DNA from: Acetobacterium fimetarium
GTDB taxonomy: Bacteria > Bacillota > Clostridia > Eubacteriales > Eubacteriaceae
DNA length: 64,000 nucleotides
Reading direction: 5' to 3'
Assembly: GCF_014284475.1 (NCBI RefSeq)
Contig: NZ_WJBC01000008.1
Location: 54,002-118,001 of the forward strand
In this document: positions 35,339-44,151 of the stretch, in pieces
Numbering within the stretch: position 1 is the stretch's first letter
Layout: every line of letters starts with the position of its first letter
Program-made: the position numbers and the translations under genes
The notes under the pieces: generated by a model
Told to the model about the DNA's origin: nothing
Seen by the model: the letters and a program-made list of their open reading frames with translations, nothing else
The model's database searches: none

Positions 35339-36334
35339 TTATTTGACGATGGTTGCCGCTTGACTGATCGTTGCCGGAACGGTAATGCCGATGGCATCGG
35401 CGGTTGTCTGGTTGATCAGGGTATCCGTTGCTTCGACATTGACGGCAGGAATATCCGCCGGTGTCTTGCCTTCAAAAATCTGAACGGCCATATCCGCAGA
35501 GGCGGCCCCGATGGCCTTGTCGCCGATCGCCACGGTTGCCAGGGCGCCGCTGTTAACCATCACGGCGGAGCTGCCGTATACCGGTTTTTGGGCTGTTTTA
35601 GCTGCCGCAGCTACGGTTGGCATCGCATTCTGAATAACTGAATCATTTGGAATAAAGACGGCATCAACCCCGCTTAACAATCCTTCAATAGCCTGCTGCA
35701 CTTCGGAAGAATTGGTGACAACCGCTTCCGAAACGGCATATCCCTGAGCTGCCATGTATTCTTTAGCTTTATTGACCGTGCTGACCGAGTTGACTTCACT
35801 GGTGTTGTAAATGATCCCGAATGTTTTGATGCCGGGGGTCAGTGTTTTGGAAAGATCAACGATTTTCTGGACTGGAATCGGATTGGATGTACCCGTGGCA
35901 TTGTGGTCCGGCTTTTCCATTGTCGAGACGATTCCCGCTTTGACCGGATCCGATACGGCAATGAATACCTGTGGTGTTTCTGACTTCATATTGACAAATG
36001 TCTGGGATGCCGGTGTCGCAATGGTGGCGACCAGATCATAACTGCCGTCCGACATTTCTTGAGCGATGGTGTTCAAGTTGGATGTATCACCCTGGGCATT
36101 CTTGACGACAATTTCCAGCTTGTCTTCCGAATAGCCTTTGTCGCGCAGTTCCTGAATAAAGCCGTCGCGCATATCATTGAAGGCGCCGTTTTCAATCATC
36201 TGAATGATGCCGACCTTCAGTTTCTTGCCATTTGTTCCTTGACTGGTCTTGGATGAACTGCAGGCCGACAATGACACTACCATGAATACTGCCAGAACGA
36301 CTGCGGTCATTTTTTTCACTAAACTCTTTTTCAT
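35339..36334 (-). CDS. ABC transporter substrate-binding lipoprotein (PF04392/TrpX-like)
   Basis: 331 residues. The signal peptide ends in lipobox SLSACSSS (Cys25), so it is lipid-anchored outside. The body is a two-lobed type I periplasmic-binding fold: GIIQMIENGAFNDMRDGF at the start, then VATIATPASQTFVN and PNDSVIQNAMPTVA. This family includes TrpX of tryptophan importers. GAGGAGAG precedes the ATG. The T-box leader upstream supports an amino-acid-related cargo. Confidence 0.93.
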   Translation of the reverse strand: MKKSLVKKMTAVVLAVFMVVSLSACSSSKTSQGTNGKKLKVGIIQMIENGAFNDMRDGFIQELRDKGYSEDKLEIVVKNAQGDTSNLNTIAQEMSDGSYDLVATIATPASQTFVNMKSETPQVFIAVSDPVKAGIVSTMEKPDHNATGTSNPIPVQKIVDLSKTLTPGIKTFGIIYNTSEVNSVSTVNKAKEYMAAQGYAVSEAVVTNSSEVQQAIEGLLSGVDAVFIPNDSVIQNAMPTVAAAAKTAQKPVYGSSAVMVNSGALATVAIGDKAIGAASADMAVQIFEGKTPADIPAVNVEATDTLINQTTADAIGITVPATISQAATIVK

Positions 36335-36347
36335 TTTCTCTCTCCTC

Positions 36348-37442
36348 TTAATTCTTTATTTTATTGATGGTTTCCAGCTCCGCAAAAGCAGCTTTCAACA
36401 GATCGACTGTAATAACGTAAGGGTTGTGGCGAATATCTGCCATCTCCGTGATCGTTTCAAAATAAGGTTCCAGGGTTGCCAGATTCAGATCCAATTCCGC
36501 CAGTGAATGCGGCAGCTTCGTCTCGCAATTGAAGCGGTAGACTCTTTCAAATTCCGCTCGCTGCTGATCCACCAGTAGTAGGATCAGCACCCCGAAGCCG
36601 ACAATTTCACCGTGCAGATGTTTTTCCTCATCGAAGCCTGGCACGGACGTCAGCAGATAGTAGATTGCATGCGCCAGCCCGCTGTTGTAATCCGGCGAAT
36701 GATCCAGGGTGACCAGAATCGAGACCAGGGCGGTGGTCACGATGATCGTCAGAATCGTCTGCTCAAAATCCTCGTTCGCAATCTTGGCCTCATTGGCCGC
36801 CAGGGCTCCCTGGCCATGTCTGATCACTCCGTCGGCGCATTGGCGGCTGATGTGAACGCCCAGCGTCAGGGAATGGTTGAGCGCTTCGCCGCGGGACGAA
36901 ATGGTTGCTTCGTAGTACTTCGCGTAGGTATCGCCCAGACCGGCCCAAAGGTATTTGACCGGCGCCGCCACCAGCACCCGGATATCAATGAAAGCATGTT
37001 TCGGCGGATCTGTCAGAAATTCAGGTTTCAGAAAGCTGCCGTCCGGCTGGTACATGATCGAAACACTGGTGCAGGCCGCGCAGTTGGAGGCGATCGTCGG
37101 AAACGAAAAGACCGGCTTCCCCAACTGATCGCCGAGGCATTTTCCGGTATCGAGAACCCGACCGCCGCCAATCGCGAAAATCATGTCCGCATTTTTCACA
37201 GCCGTTTCGTTTTTCAGCCTTTCCACATTCTCAAAGGTGCACTCCCCGCCGAAGTGAACCGGTTTTTCAACCGCGAGACGGCTGTTCTTTAGCGCTTCAT
37301 CTAAATATTTTTTTGCCTGGCCATAACCATGATCGCCGACAATCAGCACCACATTCCTGCCGTAGGGTGAGCAGATATGATCAATTTCATCATAGCTGGA
37401 TTCCCCCACCGTATAATTTGATAAATTAACACTGTATGTCAT
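36348..37442 (-). CDS. GldA-like iron/zinc alcohol dehydrogenase
   Basis: 364 residues of the Fe-ADH/glycerol dehydrogenase superfamily. The NAD-binding loop is FAIGGGRVLDTGK, followed by PTIASNCAACTSVSIM (as in GldA). Metal ligands are likely the Asp in WAGLGDTYAKYYEA and the His residues in GLAHAIYYLL and LHGEIVGFGV. It is the first gene after the T-box leader and 13 nt before the binding-protein gene. Whether it acts on glycerol, or on an amino-acid-derived ketone or alcohol, is unknown. A dehydrogenase in a T-box importer operon is unusual. Confidence 0.88.
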   Translation of the reverse strand: MTYSVNLSNYTVGESSYDEIDHICSPYGRNVVLIVGDHGYGQAKKYLDEALKNSRLAVEKPVHFGGECTFENVERLKNETAVKNADMIFAIGGGRVLDTGKCLGDQLGKPVFSFPTIASNCAACTSVSIMYQPDGSFLKPEFLTDPPKHAFIDIRVLVAAPVKYLWAGLGDTYAKYYEATISSRGEALNHSLTLGVHISRQCADGVIRHGQGALAANEAKIANEDFEQTILTIIVTTALVSILVTLDHSPDYNSGLAHAIYYLLTSVPGFDEEKHLHGEIVGFGVLILLLVDQQRAEFERVYRFNCETKLPHSLAELDLNLATLEPYFETITEMADIRHNPYVITVDLLKAAFAELETINKIKN

Positions 37443-37467
37443 CTGTCTTCTCCTTCACGATTTTTTT

Positions 37468-37740
37468 CAATAAAAAAACTCCTGTCCTGTAAAAAAGGAC
37501 AAGAGTTAAAATTCCTGCGGTACCACCTAAATTGATGCATCTGCTGCCTAAAGAAATAGGCCGTTATACATCCACCTCAAACGTACGATCATACGTTTTC
37601 CTTTGATAACGGACGGAACCCCCGTTGAACATTACTCAGCTTTGACAGCCTTTCTTTTCACCCTCATGAATCCATTCACCATTGCGATTACTGCTGCATT
37701 TACACTATCTGCAACTCACTGAAGCATCTTTCAAAGGCTA
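37468..37740 (-). promoter_or_regulatory. T-box riboswitch leader
   Basis: On the minus strand: the base of stem I, AGCCTTT (37733-37739) with AAAGGCT (37647-37653), then the GATGCTTCAGTGAG motif. The T-box bulge sequence is GGTGGTACCGC (37517-37527). The terminator AACTCTTGTCC...GGACAGGAGTT with a T7 run is at 37478-37507. The specifier region reads GGTGAATGGATTCATGAGG (around 37662-37680). TGG (Trp, 37672-37674) is my preferred specifier, but ATT or TTC cannot be excluded without folding. It controls the dehydrogenase-ABC-cupin operon by uncharged tRNA. Confidence 0.93.
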
Positions 37741-37779
37741 CTATTTTCAATCAAAAGTTTGTTTTTTTTAAGTGAAAAT

Positions 37780-37808
37780 ATAATATCACAGTTTTACCAT
37801 CCTGTAAA
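37780..37808 (-). promoter_or_regulatory. promoter of the T-box operon
   Basis: Minus strand -35 TTTACA (37803-37808), -10 TATTAT (37780-37785), 17-bp spacer, ~40 nt ahead of stem I. Confidence 0.7.
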
Positions 37809-37852
37809 GTTAATATTATGATTTGTTTTCATCTTCATTTGACCATGCCACT

Positions 37853-39091
37853 TTATTTTTTCGGTTCGACCTCAAGCCTCAGCACCTTGGCAAAGTATTT
37901 CGCGGTACTGGCCTGGAAGGTCAGCGTGATGATGATGGCAATCGACGTCACGGCCGAGATCAGCTGCGCATTGGGCACATTCATTGTAATCAGCATGCCG
38001 GCCAGAGCGGCCGGAATCACGCCAGTTTCTCTGGTCCAGCACAGATAGGCGATTTCCCGGATATTCCACTTGGCTTTGCGGTCCAGCGGTACCGTGAGCA
38101 GCACCGAGATCGGTCGTGCCAGGAACACAAAAGCCAGGATCACCAGCAGCGCCTGAACCCAGTACTGCGAAATGATGACGAAATTCATCTGAATGCCCAG
38201 CAGCATGAAGATCAGCATCCTTAACAGGGAGATGGTGACATCCTTGAATTTTTCATGCTTCTCATGCCCCGCGTGATGGGTTTCCAGCTTAAACAGATGC
38301 TTGTTGGCACAGACCATGCCGACGGTGAAGGCGGCCATAAAACCGCTGACGCCAATCGAATCCGAAAACACGTATGCCGCCAGCACCGCTGCGATAGCCA
38401 TCTCGGCCGAAAAGCCCCGGAACACCCCATACTTGCCTTCGCCGACAAACAGGTTGGCAACATAACCGATAATGACACCCACCAGAATGCCTCCGCCGGC
38501 TGTCTTCACCAGATCCAGAAGGCTGCCGCCCACCGAAAAACCGCCGCCAGCCGCGATGCCAACAATCGCAAAGGTGATGATGGCGCCGGCGGCATCATTG
38601 AAGGCCGATTCCGAAATGATGGTCTGCTTCAATTTGGGGCTGATGTTCATATGTTTAAACAAGGGCACCAGTACGGAAGGATCGGTTGAGGCGATGACTG
38701 CACCCAGCAGCAAGGCGTAGATGAAATCAATGTGGAGGATCTGCCAGGCAAAAAAACCGGTGATAACGGCCGACAGCAGCACCGCCACCGTGGCCAGCAA
38801 CCCAATCGTCACCTTCACTTCATTCAGTACCGCAAGCTCGATCTCTCGGCCGCCGTCAAACAGGATGTACGCTGCTCCGAACGACAAAATCAGCTGATTG
38901 ATTACCGCATAGTCGCTGAAATCGATGATGTTCAAAACCGTTGGCCCCACAATAATGCCCGCTGCAATATACAGCACCACATCCGGGATATGTATTTTCT
39001 TGCTCACCTGAGTTAAACCAATTCCCAGAAAAGTAATAATCGCCAGAATCCGCATCAGATTATCTGCCATTTCTACAACATTTCCCGTCAC
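37853..39091 (-). CDS. cation:proton antiporter (CPA1/NhaP-like)
   Basis: About 412 residues with 12-13 helices. The ion-binding marks of CPA1 are visible: GAVIASTDPSVLVPLF, then ESAFNDAAGAIITF (the N-D pair), and an early PDVVLYIAAGIIVGP. The GTG at 39091 is favoured since AGGGGTGA lies at good distance; the TTG at 39097 abuts it. It likely exchanges Na+ or K+ for H+. No cytosolic TrkA domain is present. Confidence 0.9.
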   Translation of the reverse strand: MTGNVVEMADNLMRILAIITFLGIGLTQVSKKIHIPDVVLYIAAGIIVGPTVLNIIDFSDYAVINQLILSFGAAYILFDGGREIELAVLNEVKVTIGLLATVAVLLSAVITGFFAWQILHIDFIYALLLGAVIASTDPSVLVPLFKHMNISPKLKQTIISESAFNDAAGAIITFAIVGIAAGGGFSVGGSLLDLVKTAGGGILVGVIIGYVANLFVGEGKYGVFRGFSAEMAIAAVLAAYVFSDSIGVSGFMAAFTVGMVCANKHLFKLETHHAGHEKHEKFKDVTISLLRMLIFMLLGIQMNFVIISQYWVQALLVILAFVFLARPISVLLTVPLDRKAKWNIREIAYLCWTRETGVIPAALAGMLITMNVPNAQLISAVTSIAIIITLTFQASTAKYFAKVLRLEVEPKK

Positions 39092-39226
39092 TACCAATCA
39101 CCCCTAACTGTATTTTTCAAATCTAAATGATAACTTGCCCGATCGCACCGTTCAATGATTTCAGTTTGCCGGCACATTTTTTTCTCTGCGGCAACGCTAT
39201 TCTGCCTTAAAACATCGCCTGAAGCT

Positions 39227-39760
39227 TTAAAAAAATACCATGCCAAACCAGGTCACCATATTATAGCCATTCAGGAATGACATGTTGTTCCTTTCGCAGA
39301 TGTCCGTCACACTGATCGTATGACTTTCAACGCAGGGATACATCCGGTCAGCATGTCGGCAGACTGTCTCCGGATAGGCGCAATCATCACAGACGGCACA
39401 GGATTCGGCAGTGAGGATCAGGACATCCTCGTTGTTCCCAAAAACATGCTCCTTGATCTGGTCCACCACTTCGAGATGCTCGCCTCTGGTCGCGAGTGTT
39501 TCCGCCATATTGAGAATGTCGCTGACTTCCGAGATGGTGCTGAAAACAAAGGCATTGCCGTAGTCGGTGCACCGCGCTTTGCACTCTTCCAGGGTTCCGA
39601 CCGCTGGCGGACAGGACCATGATTTTCCGTACTGCGGACATTCGCTTTTGCAGATTTCTCTGACCGCCGGATAAAAATTAATTTCCGCCGGATCAAAAAA
39701 TGCGTATTCAAAGATCGGGTATTCTGTTATTTTCTGTTCAACTTCTTCTTTTGTAATCAT
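39227..39760 (-). CDS. DUF2284 predicted metal-binding protein, copy 2
   Basis: 177 residues, paralogue of 25798-26337. Cys motifs are CKSECPQYGKSWSCPPAVG and CAVCDDCAYPETVC. It is preceded by GAGG and an ATG. The family B palindromic element lies just upstream of it, whereas in copy 1 the element lies downstream. Confidence 0.85.
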   Translation of the reverse strand: MITKEEVEQKITEYPIFEYAFFDPAEINFYPAVREICKSECPQYGKSWSCPPAVGTLEECKARCTDYGNAFVFSTISEVSDILNMAETLATRGEHLEVVDQIKEHVFGNNEDVLILTAESCAVCDDCAYPETVCRHADRMYPCVESHTISVTDICERNNMSFLNGYNMVTWFGMVFF

Positions 39761-39802
39761 TTATTTGCTAACCTCATCAAAATATTTTATGGTAAAATCA
39801 AA

Positions 39803-39987
39803 AACCTGCTACTCTCGTAACAGGCAGGTTGTCGACAAACCCGTACCGACCAATTGTTAATCAGTTGTTTGCTTGCAATTCGTACAGGCTATCGCCTGTT
39901 CGCCTTGATGCAAACAACACGATGTAACAATTGTCGGTACTGCGTTCGTGCTTTGTCTACAGTCTAACCTGCTTCTCTTATAACAGG
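39803..39987. repeat. palindromic element, family B copy 2 (inverted), between duplicated hairpins
   Basis: A 139-bp element at 39826-39964 is the reverse complement of the 25.6-kb copy apart from its 20-base extra stretch. It is flanked by AACCTGCTACTCTCGTAACA-GGC (39803-39825) and AACCTGCTTCTCTTATAACA-GGC (39965-39987), which differ at four positions. Each flank is itself a terminator-like hairpin. The same hairpin family ends the att-like repeats at 57.1 and 63.2 kb. Confidence 0.8.
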
Positions 39988-40049
39988 CCTATTTTACATC
40001 AATTTATGTATTATTTCTATAATTTTCATGTTGTCTTGTTTTTATTATC

Positions 40050-40736
40050 TCATAGATAAACCATATCATCACTGATTTTAGTATTTAATATGATACATAG
40101 ATTTCCGTTTCGGCAGCGTAATTTGTCGATAAATTCTTTTTGATTAAAATCCTCTTTGGGTTGGATCACATAAACAATTTCAAACAACGAACCAAAATCA
40201 CTGGTTTTGACGCGTTGAACTTTGTAACTTTGCGTATATTGTTCTAAAATATCTTCAAAGCAATTTTGAAAATCAACATCTTCCGGGATGGTAATTTTGA
40301 GTTGCATGGTGTTAACTTTGGGTTTGGCATATTTTGTGATACTCAGTACAACCATTGCCATACATAATATGGTCGCAAAAAGAACACCATAAGCGATGTA
40401 ACCCATCCCGCAGGCGAGTCCTACTGCCAAGGTAAAAAAGACATAGGAAACATCAATGGGGTCCCCCGCCGTACTTCTAAACCGAATCAGACTAAACGCG
40501 CCGGCCAAGCTAAACGCTCGGGCAATATTATTGCCAACCAACAGAATAATGATTGCAATAATGGCCGGCAACATAATTAGTGTTACCGTAAAACCATGGG
40601 AATAGCCTTCTTTCCCGCGGGTTTTAATATAGATGATGCTGATAAACAAGCCCATAATTAAGGAAGCCAAGATAATATTTACGGTTGCTCCCAAAGACAG
40701 TTTATCAGAAATCGTTGATGCAAAAATTGTTTCCAA
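40050..40736 (-). CDS. DUF4956 membrane protein
   Basis: 228 residues. Four or five helices in the first ~150 residues (GATVNIILASLIMGLFIS, LIMLPAIIAIIILLVGN, VFFTLAVGLACGMGYIAYG) are followed by a ferredoxin-like cytoplasmic tail. The conserved ARAFSLAGAFSLIRFRS and DPIDVSY are typical of DUF4956. TTG start after GGGAG. It lies just after the VTC gene, the usual pairing of this family, suggesting a membrane partner for polyphosphate synthesis or translocation. Confidence 0.88.
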   Translation of the reverse strand: METIFASTISDKLSLGATVNIILASLIMGLFISIIYIKTRGKEGYSHGFTVTLIMLPAIIAIIILLVGNNIARAFSLAGAFSLIRFRSTAGDPIDVSYVFFTLAVGLACGMGYIAYGVLFATILCMAMVVLSITKYAKPKVNTMQLKITIPEDVDFQNCFEDILEQYTQSYKVQRVKTSDFGSLFEIVYVIQPKEDFNQKEFIDKLRCRNGNLCIILNTKISDDMVYL

Positions 40737-40808
40737 ATATTTTTCTCCCTTTTCTGATGTGAACTTTAGATTTCACATTTATTTCGATGCGCCAACGCAC
40801 GCCTTTAC

Positions 40809-41525
40809 TCATGCTCTGCTTGCATATTCTTTGTATGTTTTTCCATATTTGGAAAAGCTGGAACTGTATATTTTTAATTCCGAAAGCGCCTGCGCAAGCC
40901 ATAAAGGCATGGCTCCGAGAATCTTGATTTCCATAATATAGTGATTGGGTAATATAATCAGATTTCCAAAATTTCCTTTTTCCAATAACAGGTCTGTTTG
41001 ACGACTTCTTATATTGCGATCAAAAGTTATCCGAAAGTTGGGATCATTTTTTCCGATAAATGCCGTCCGTTCATAGCTGATATAAGCTTTTGGTTCGATA
41101 TGATTATTCTCCAAAAAATACTCAATTTCTCTTAAAACCTGATGATCAACCTGATTCAATCCACTGGGGTATTCTCTTTTCGAGATAAAACGGTATGCTT
41201 CATTTAATTTTAAACAGGCCCGACGCTTGCTGACAATGCCACCGATTTTTTTCTTTAATTCCAAAAACACCATTTCTTCCGGCGTCGATGGAATCGTATA
41301 GCTTCTTAGGCGAAGTTTCTCTTTATAATAAGGTTTAGCGAGAGAGCGCCTGATAATATCATAATTATCGGTATCATAATAAATATTGTAAATAGCGTAG
41401 CCATCTTCTTGATCTGCATAAATATCCGGTTTCATTTCTGCTAAAAGAACCGGCATTAAGTCGTTAAGCTGAGCTTGATCCAATTGGTATTTTTTTTCAT
41501 AGCGCTTAAATGTTGTGATGGGCAT
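40809..41525 (-). CDS. VTC-domain polyphosphate polymerase
   Basis: 238-residue tunnel-fold enzyme of the VTC family, which makes polyphosphate from ATP. It starts FKRYEKKYQLD (the basic E-K-Y-x-L strand). Further basic tunnel strands are KEKLRLRSY, FLELKKKI and SKRRACLKL. Later acidic and tyrosine positions are SYERTAF and IMEIKI. The conserved Lys, Arg and Glu residues of the tunnel are present, so it should be active. It is co-oriented with DUF4956 downstream. Confidence 0.9.
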   Translation of the reverse strand: MPITTFKRYEKKYQLDQAQLNDLMPVLLAEMKPDIYADQEDGYAIYNIYYDTDNYDIIRRSLAKPYYKEKLRLRSYTIPSTPEEMVFLELKKKIGGIVSKRRACLKLNEAYRFISKREYPSGLNQVDHQVLREIEYFLENNHIEPKAYISYERTAFIGKNDPNFRITFDRNIRSRQTDLLLEKGNFGNLIILPNHYIMEIKILGAMPLWLAQALSELKIYSSSFSKYGKTYKEYASRA

Positions 41526-41777
41526 TTTGCATCTCCAAATTCTTCAAACAGGTCGTTTAAGTAACTATCTTTCATCTGATCAAAGGCAATTGTTTCTATT
41601 TTCTTAACTACATTTCTTAGTAAGGGATTCTAACACAATATCTGTCTACCGTCAATTTGTTAATTTTTTGTTAAATTACGTGGCGGCATTCCATTTTTTA
41701 CAAAAATGAATAAACCTATATTAAAACCTGTATTTCTAAACCAGCAACAACTAAAGTATTCGAATTCGTTTCAAAAT

Positions 41778-41807
41778 AAAAGGGCAACCATTTCGGTTAC
41801 CCTTTAA
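41778..41807 (-). terminator. terminator of the SPFH gene
   Basis: AAAAGGGCAACC / GGTTACCCTTT with loop ATTTC, 9 nt past the stop. A-run and T-run on both sides. Confidence 0.8.
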
Positions 41808-41815
41808 AAATGAAT

Positions 41816-43852
41816 TTATTTATTCTCCGGTGCCGCTTCCGTCGGTTCTTTTACTTCGATGCTCGCCACCGCAGGAACCGGTTCCTGCTCCATCCCTCGC
41901 AGAATGGATTCTTTGATCTTGTTAACCCGCGGATCGTCCGTTTTTCCGGCCTGGTCCAGTTGCACGCCCAGCTTTTCACTGATCAGCAGATCAATCAGCA
42001 TCTCAAAAGCGTTGACTGTGCTGCCCTGTCCGTCTTTCGTCCCCATGCTCATAACGGTTTTGGGGACAATGTCGATTTTTGCTTTTTCGATGGCCGCCGT
42101 GAACTTGGTCATCACATCCTGCACCACCTGATACTCCGGACCGCCATAGGCCTTAACCTGCTCTTCGATAGCAATGGCTTTCCCGATCCCGACCCGTGCT
42201 TCCTTCTCTGCTTCCGCCTCAGCCAGGGCTTTTATCTTGGCTGCTTCCTGGAGTGAACGCTGGTAATCGGCTTTACCGACATTGCTCTGAATATGAATGT
42301 TGATATCCGACTCGGTGAGCAGTTTCTGCTGCAGGGCCTTGGATTCAGCTTCGCGCAGTTCCTTTTCTTTCTCAGCGGCTTTTTCCTGTTGCGTATAAGT
42401 TTCAATCTGTTCGACCGCAATCTGTCGTTCCCGCAGCTGCGTCAGAATGATCTCGATCTTGTCATCGCTGGCCGACGCCGCCGGCGTGCCGATCAGCACT
42501 TCCTCGAGTTCCAGATTGTAATGCTCGAACTTGGCCTTCATCTCGCTGGATGAAATCCGCTGAATTTCATTACGGTCCTGAATCAGCTGAATCAGGGTTT
42601 TGGTCTGGCCGATATTCTTGAAATAGGCGGAGACCATCGGATCCAGCGTCTGATCCACCAGCATCTTGACATCGCCAAACCGCTGAATCACCAGCGGCGC
42701 TTTGCGGTAATCGATGTGCATGACAACCGATAACGGCAGCGACGGTTCAAAGGCATCCTTGGTGATCAGACTGACTTCCTTCAGGTTTTCATCAAATTTG
42801 TGAAAGCCGGTCTGATTGCTGATCCACTTGAGAATGATATTGGTCGTGGGAATCAGTTTGATTTTTCCGGCATAGGTATTGAAGGCATATTTCCCGGGCA
42901 TCAGCGGCTCCCGCCAGACGCCCCGGTAGCCCTTCTCAACCAGCTCGCCATGCTTGTAGTCTTCCCCGGTTGAGTCCACCCCTTTCGGCCCGATATAGGA
43001 TACCACCACGCCCACATAACCGACATCGATGATCGTTTTATCGATCAACTCCACGGTTGCAAAAAAGCGGTTGATGAAATAGGTCCCTTCGACCAGAACC
43101 TGATACTGCCGACCTCTGAAGCCGCCGGCCTTGAGGAATTTTTCCGGATCCTGAAAATTATTGTGATAGATTTCCGGCTGAACCGGATCGTTGCCGACCG
43201 CCGGCGCGATGATGTCATCCTTCGTCAATGAAAGGCCATCGTGGACCGTCACGATCCCGACCTTGTCATCGGTGCCTTTGATGACAATCGGCGTGAAGCC
43301 GCCGCGGTCTTTCAGCAGGGCCGCCATATTCATGATCGTCGCTTCTTCCGCTTTGGTTCCCATCGGCAGGTAATAGATTTTATCCTCGGTGATGATGATG
43401 AACTGGGCCAGGTTGAAGGCATAGGTTCCCTCGCGGATGATGCCGCGCTGGGGGCCTCTTTGTCCCCCGTTAAGCAAAAATCCGCGGGCATCCTGAAAAT
43501 TGCTGCACTCGGGAATTATTTTACCCAACGTCTGGATCGGTTCCAGCGGCTGCCCGTCCCGGGCAAAAACATAGGCAATCTGTCCCTGCGGAACGGTAAC
43601 CAGGGGCGAAATGTGTACCTTAAACATCAACGGCGTCAAAAAATGAATGCCGCCGCGAATGACCTGGGGCTGATAACCCGCTTCGCCATTCAGGGCAATG
43701 ATCTGCATGTCCAGAGAACCCTTCCGTGACCACCATTTTTCGATGACGGCAATTTTATTGTTGGGCACGATCCGCAGTCCGATCAGCCATAACAGCAGGA
43801 CAATGCCGGCTAATATTAGAAAGACCGTCAGCAATACAGAAAACAACTGCAT
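41816..43852 (-). CDS. large SPFH/band-7 (flotillin-like) membrane protein
   Basis: 678 residues from the ATG at 43852 with GAGGTGA upstream. One N-terminal helix (about 5-25) is followed by an extended SPFH region that is longer than in standard flotillin. Then comes an Ala/Glu/Lys-rich coiled coil (about 485-590: EQIETYTQQEKAAEKEKELRE and the EAEAEKEA stretch) and a short tail. Such proteins scaffold membrane microdomains and recruit partners. No NfeD gene lies next to it. Alone in its transcript. Confidence 0.88.
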   Translation of the reverse strand: MQLFSVLLTVFLILAGIVLLLWLIGLRIVPNNKIAVIEKWWSRKGSLDMQIIALNGEAGYQPQVIRGGIHFLTPLMFKVHISPLVTVPQGQIAYVFARDGQPLEPIQTLGKIIPECSNFQDARGFLLNGGQRGPQRGIIREGTYAFNLAQFIIITEDKIYYLPMGTKAEEATIMNMAALLKDRGGFTPIVIKGTDDKVGIVTVHDGLSLTKDDIIAPAVGNDPVQPEIYHNNFQDPEKFLKAGGFRGRQYQVLVEGTYFINRFFATVELIDKTIIDVGYVGVVVSYIGPKGVDSTGEDYKHGELVEKGYRGVWREPLMPGKYAFNTYAGKIKLIPTTNIILKWISNQTGFHKFDENLKEVSLITKDAFEPSLPLSVVMHIDYRKAPLVIQRFGDVKMLVDQTLDPMVSAYFKNIGQTKTLIQLIQDRNEIQRISSSEMKAKFEHYNLELEEVLIGTPAASASDDKIEIILTQLRERQIAVEQIETYTQQEKAAEKEKELREAESKALQQKLLTESDINIHIQSNVGKADYQRSLQEAAKIKALAEAEAEKEARVGIGKAIAIEEQVKAYGGPEYQVVQDVMTKFTAAIEKAKIDIVPKTVMSMGTKDGQGSTVNAFEMLIDLLISEKLGVQLDQAGKTDDPRVNKIKESILRGMEQEPVPAVASIEVKEPTEAAPENK

Positions 43853-44151
43853 TTCTTTCACCTCATTTCATAATATGTTATAACTTACCCAGAAATGAAA
43901 TGATTAAACAGTTCGATGGCGTTTATTGAGATTTTAACTTTACCCGTTGCCATGCCGGAAATAGACTGATAGCGATAAAACCGACGCATTATTTTTTTTG
44001 CAAAGGTTTGACAAGCCTTTTATTTTTCTTTATACTGGGATTATAGAATTATTGTCGTAAGTCCGGTTCACAAGTCATCAGAAAAAGCAACTTTGTAAAT
44101 AGCGTTTGATGGTTTGCGAATGCAGTGATATTCATTGTGAAAGGGAACATA

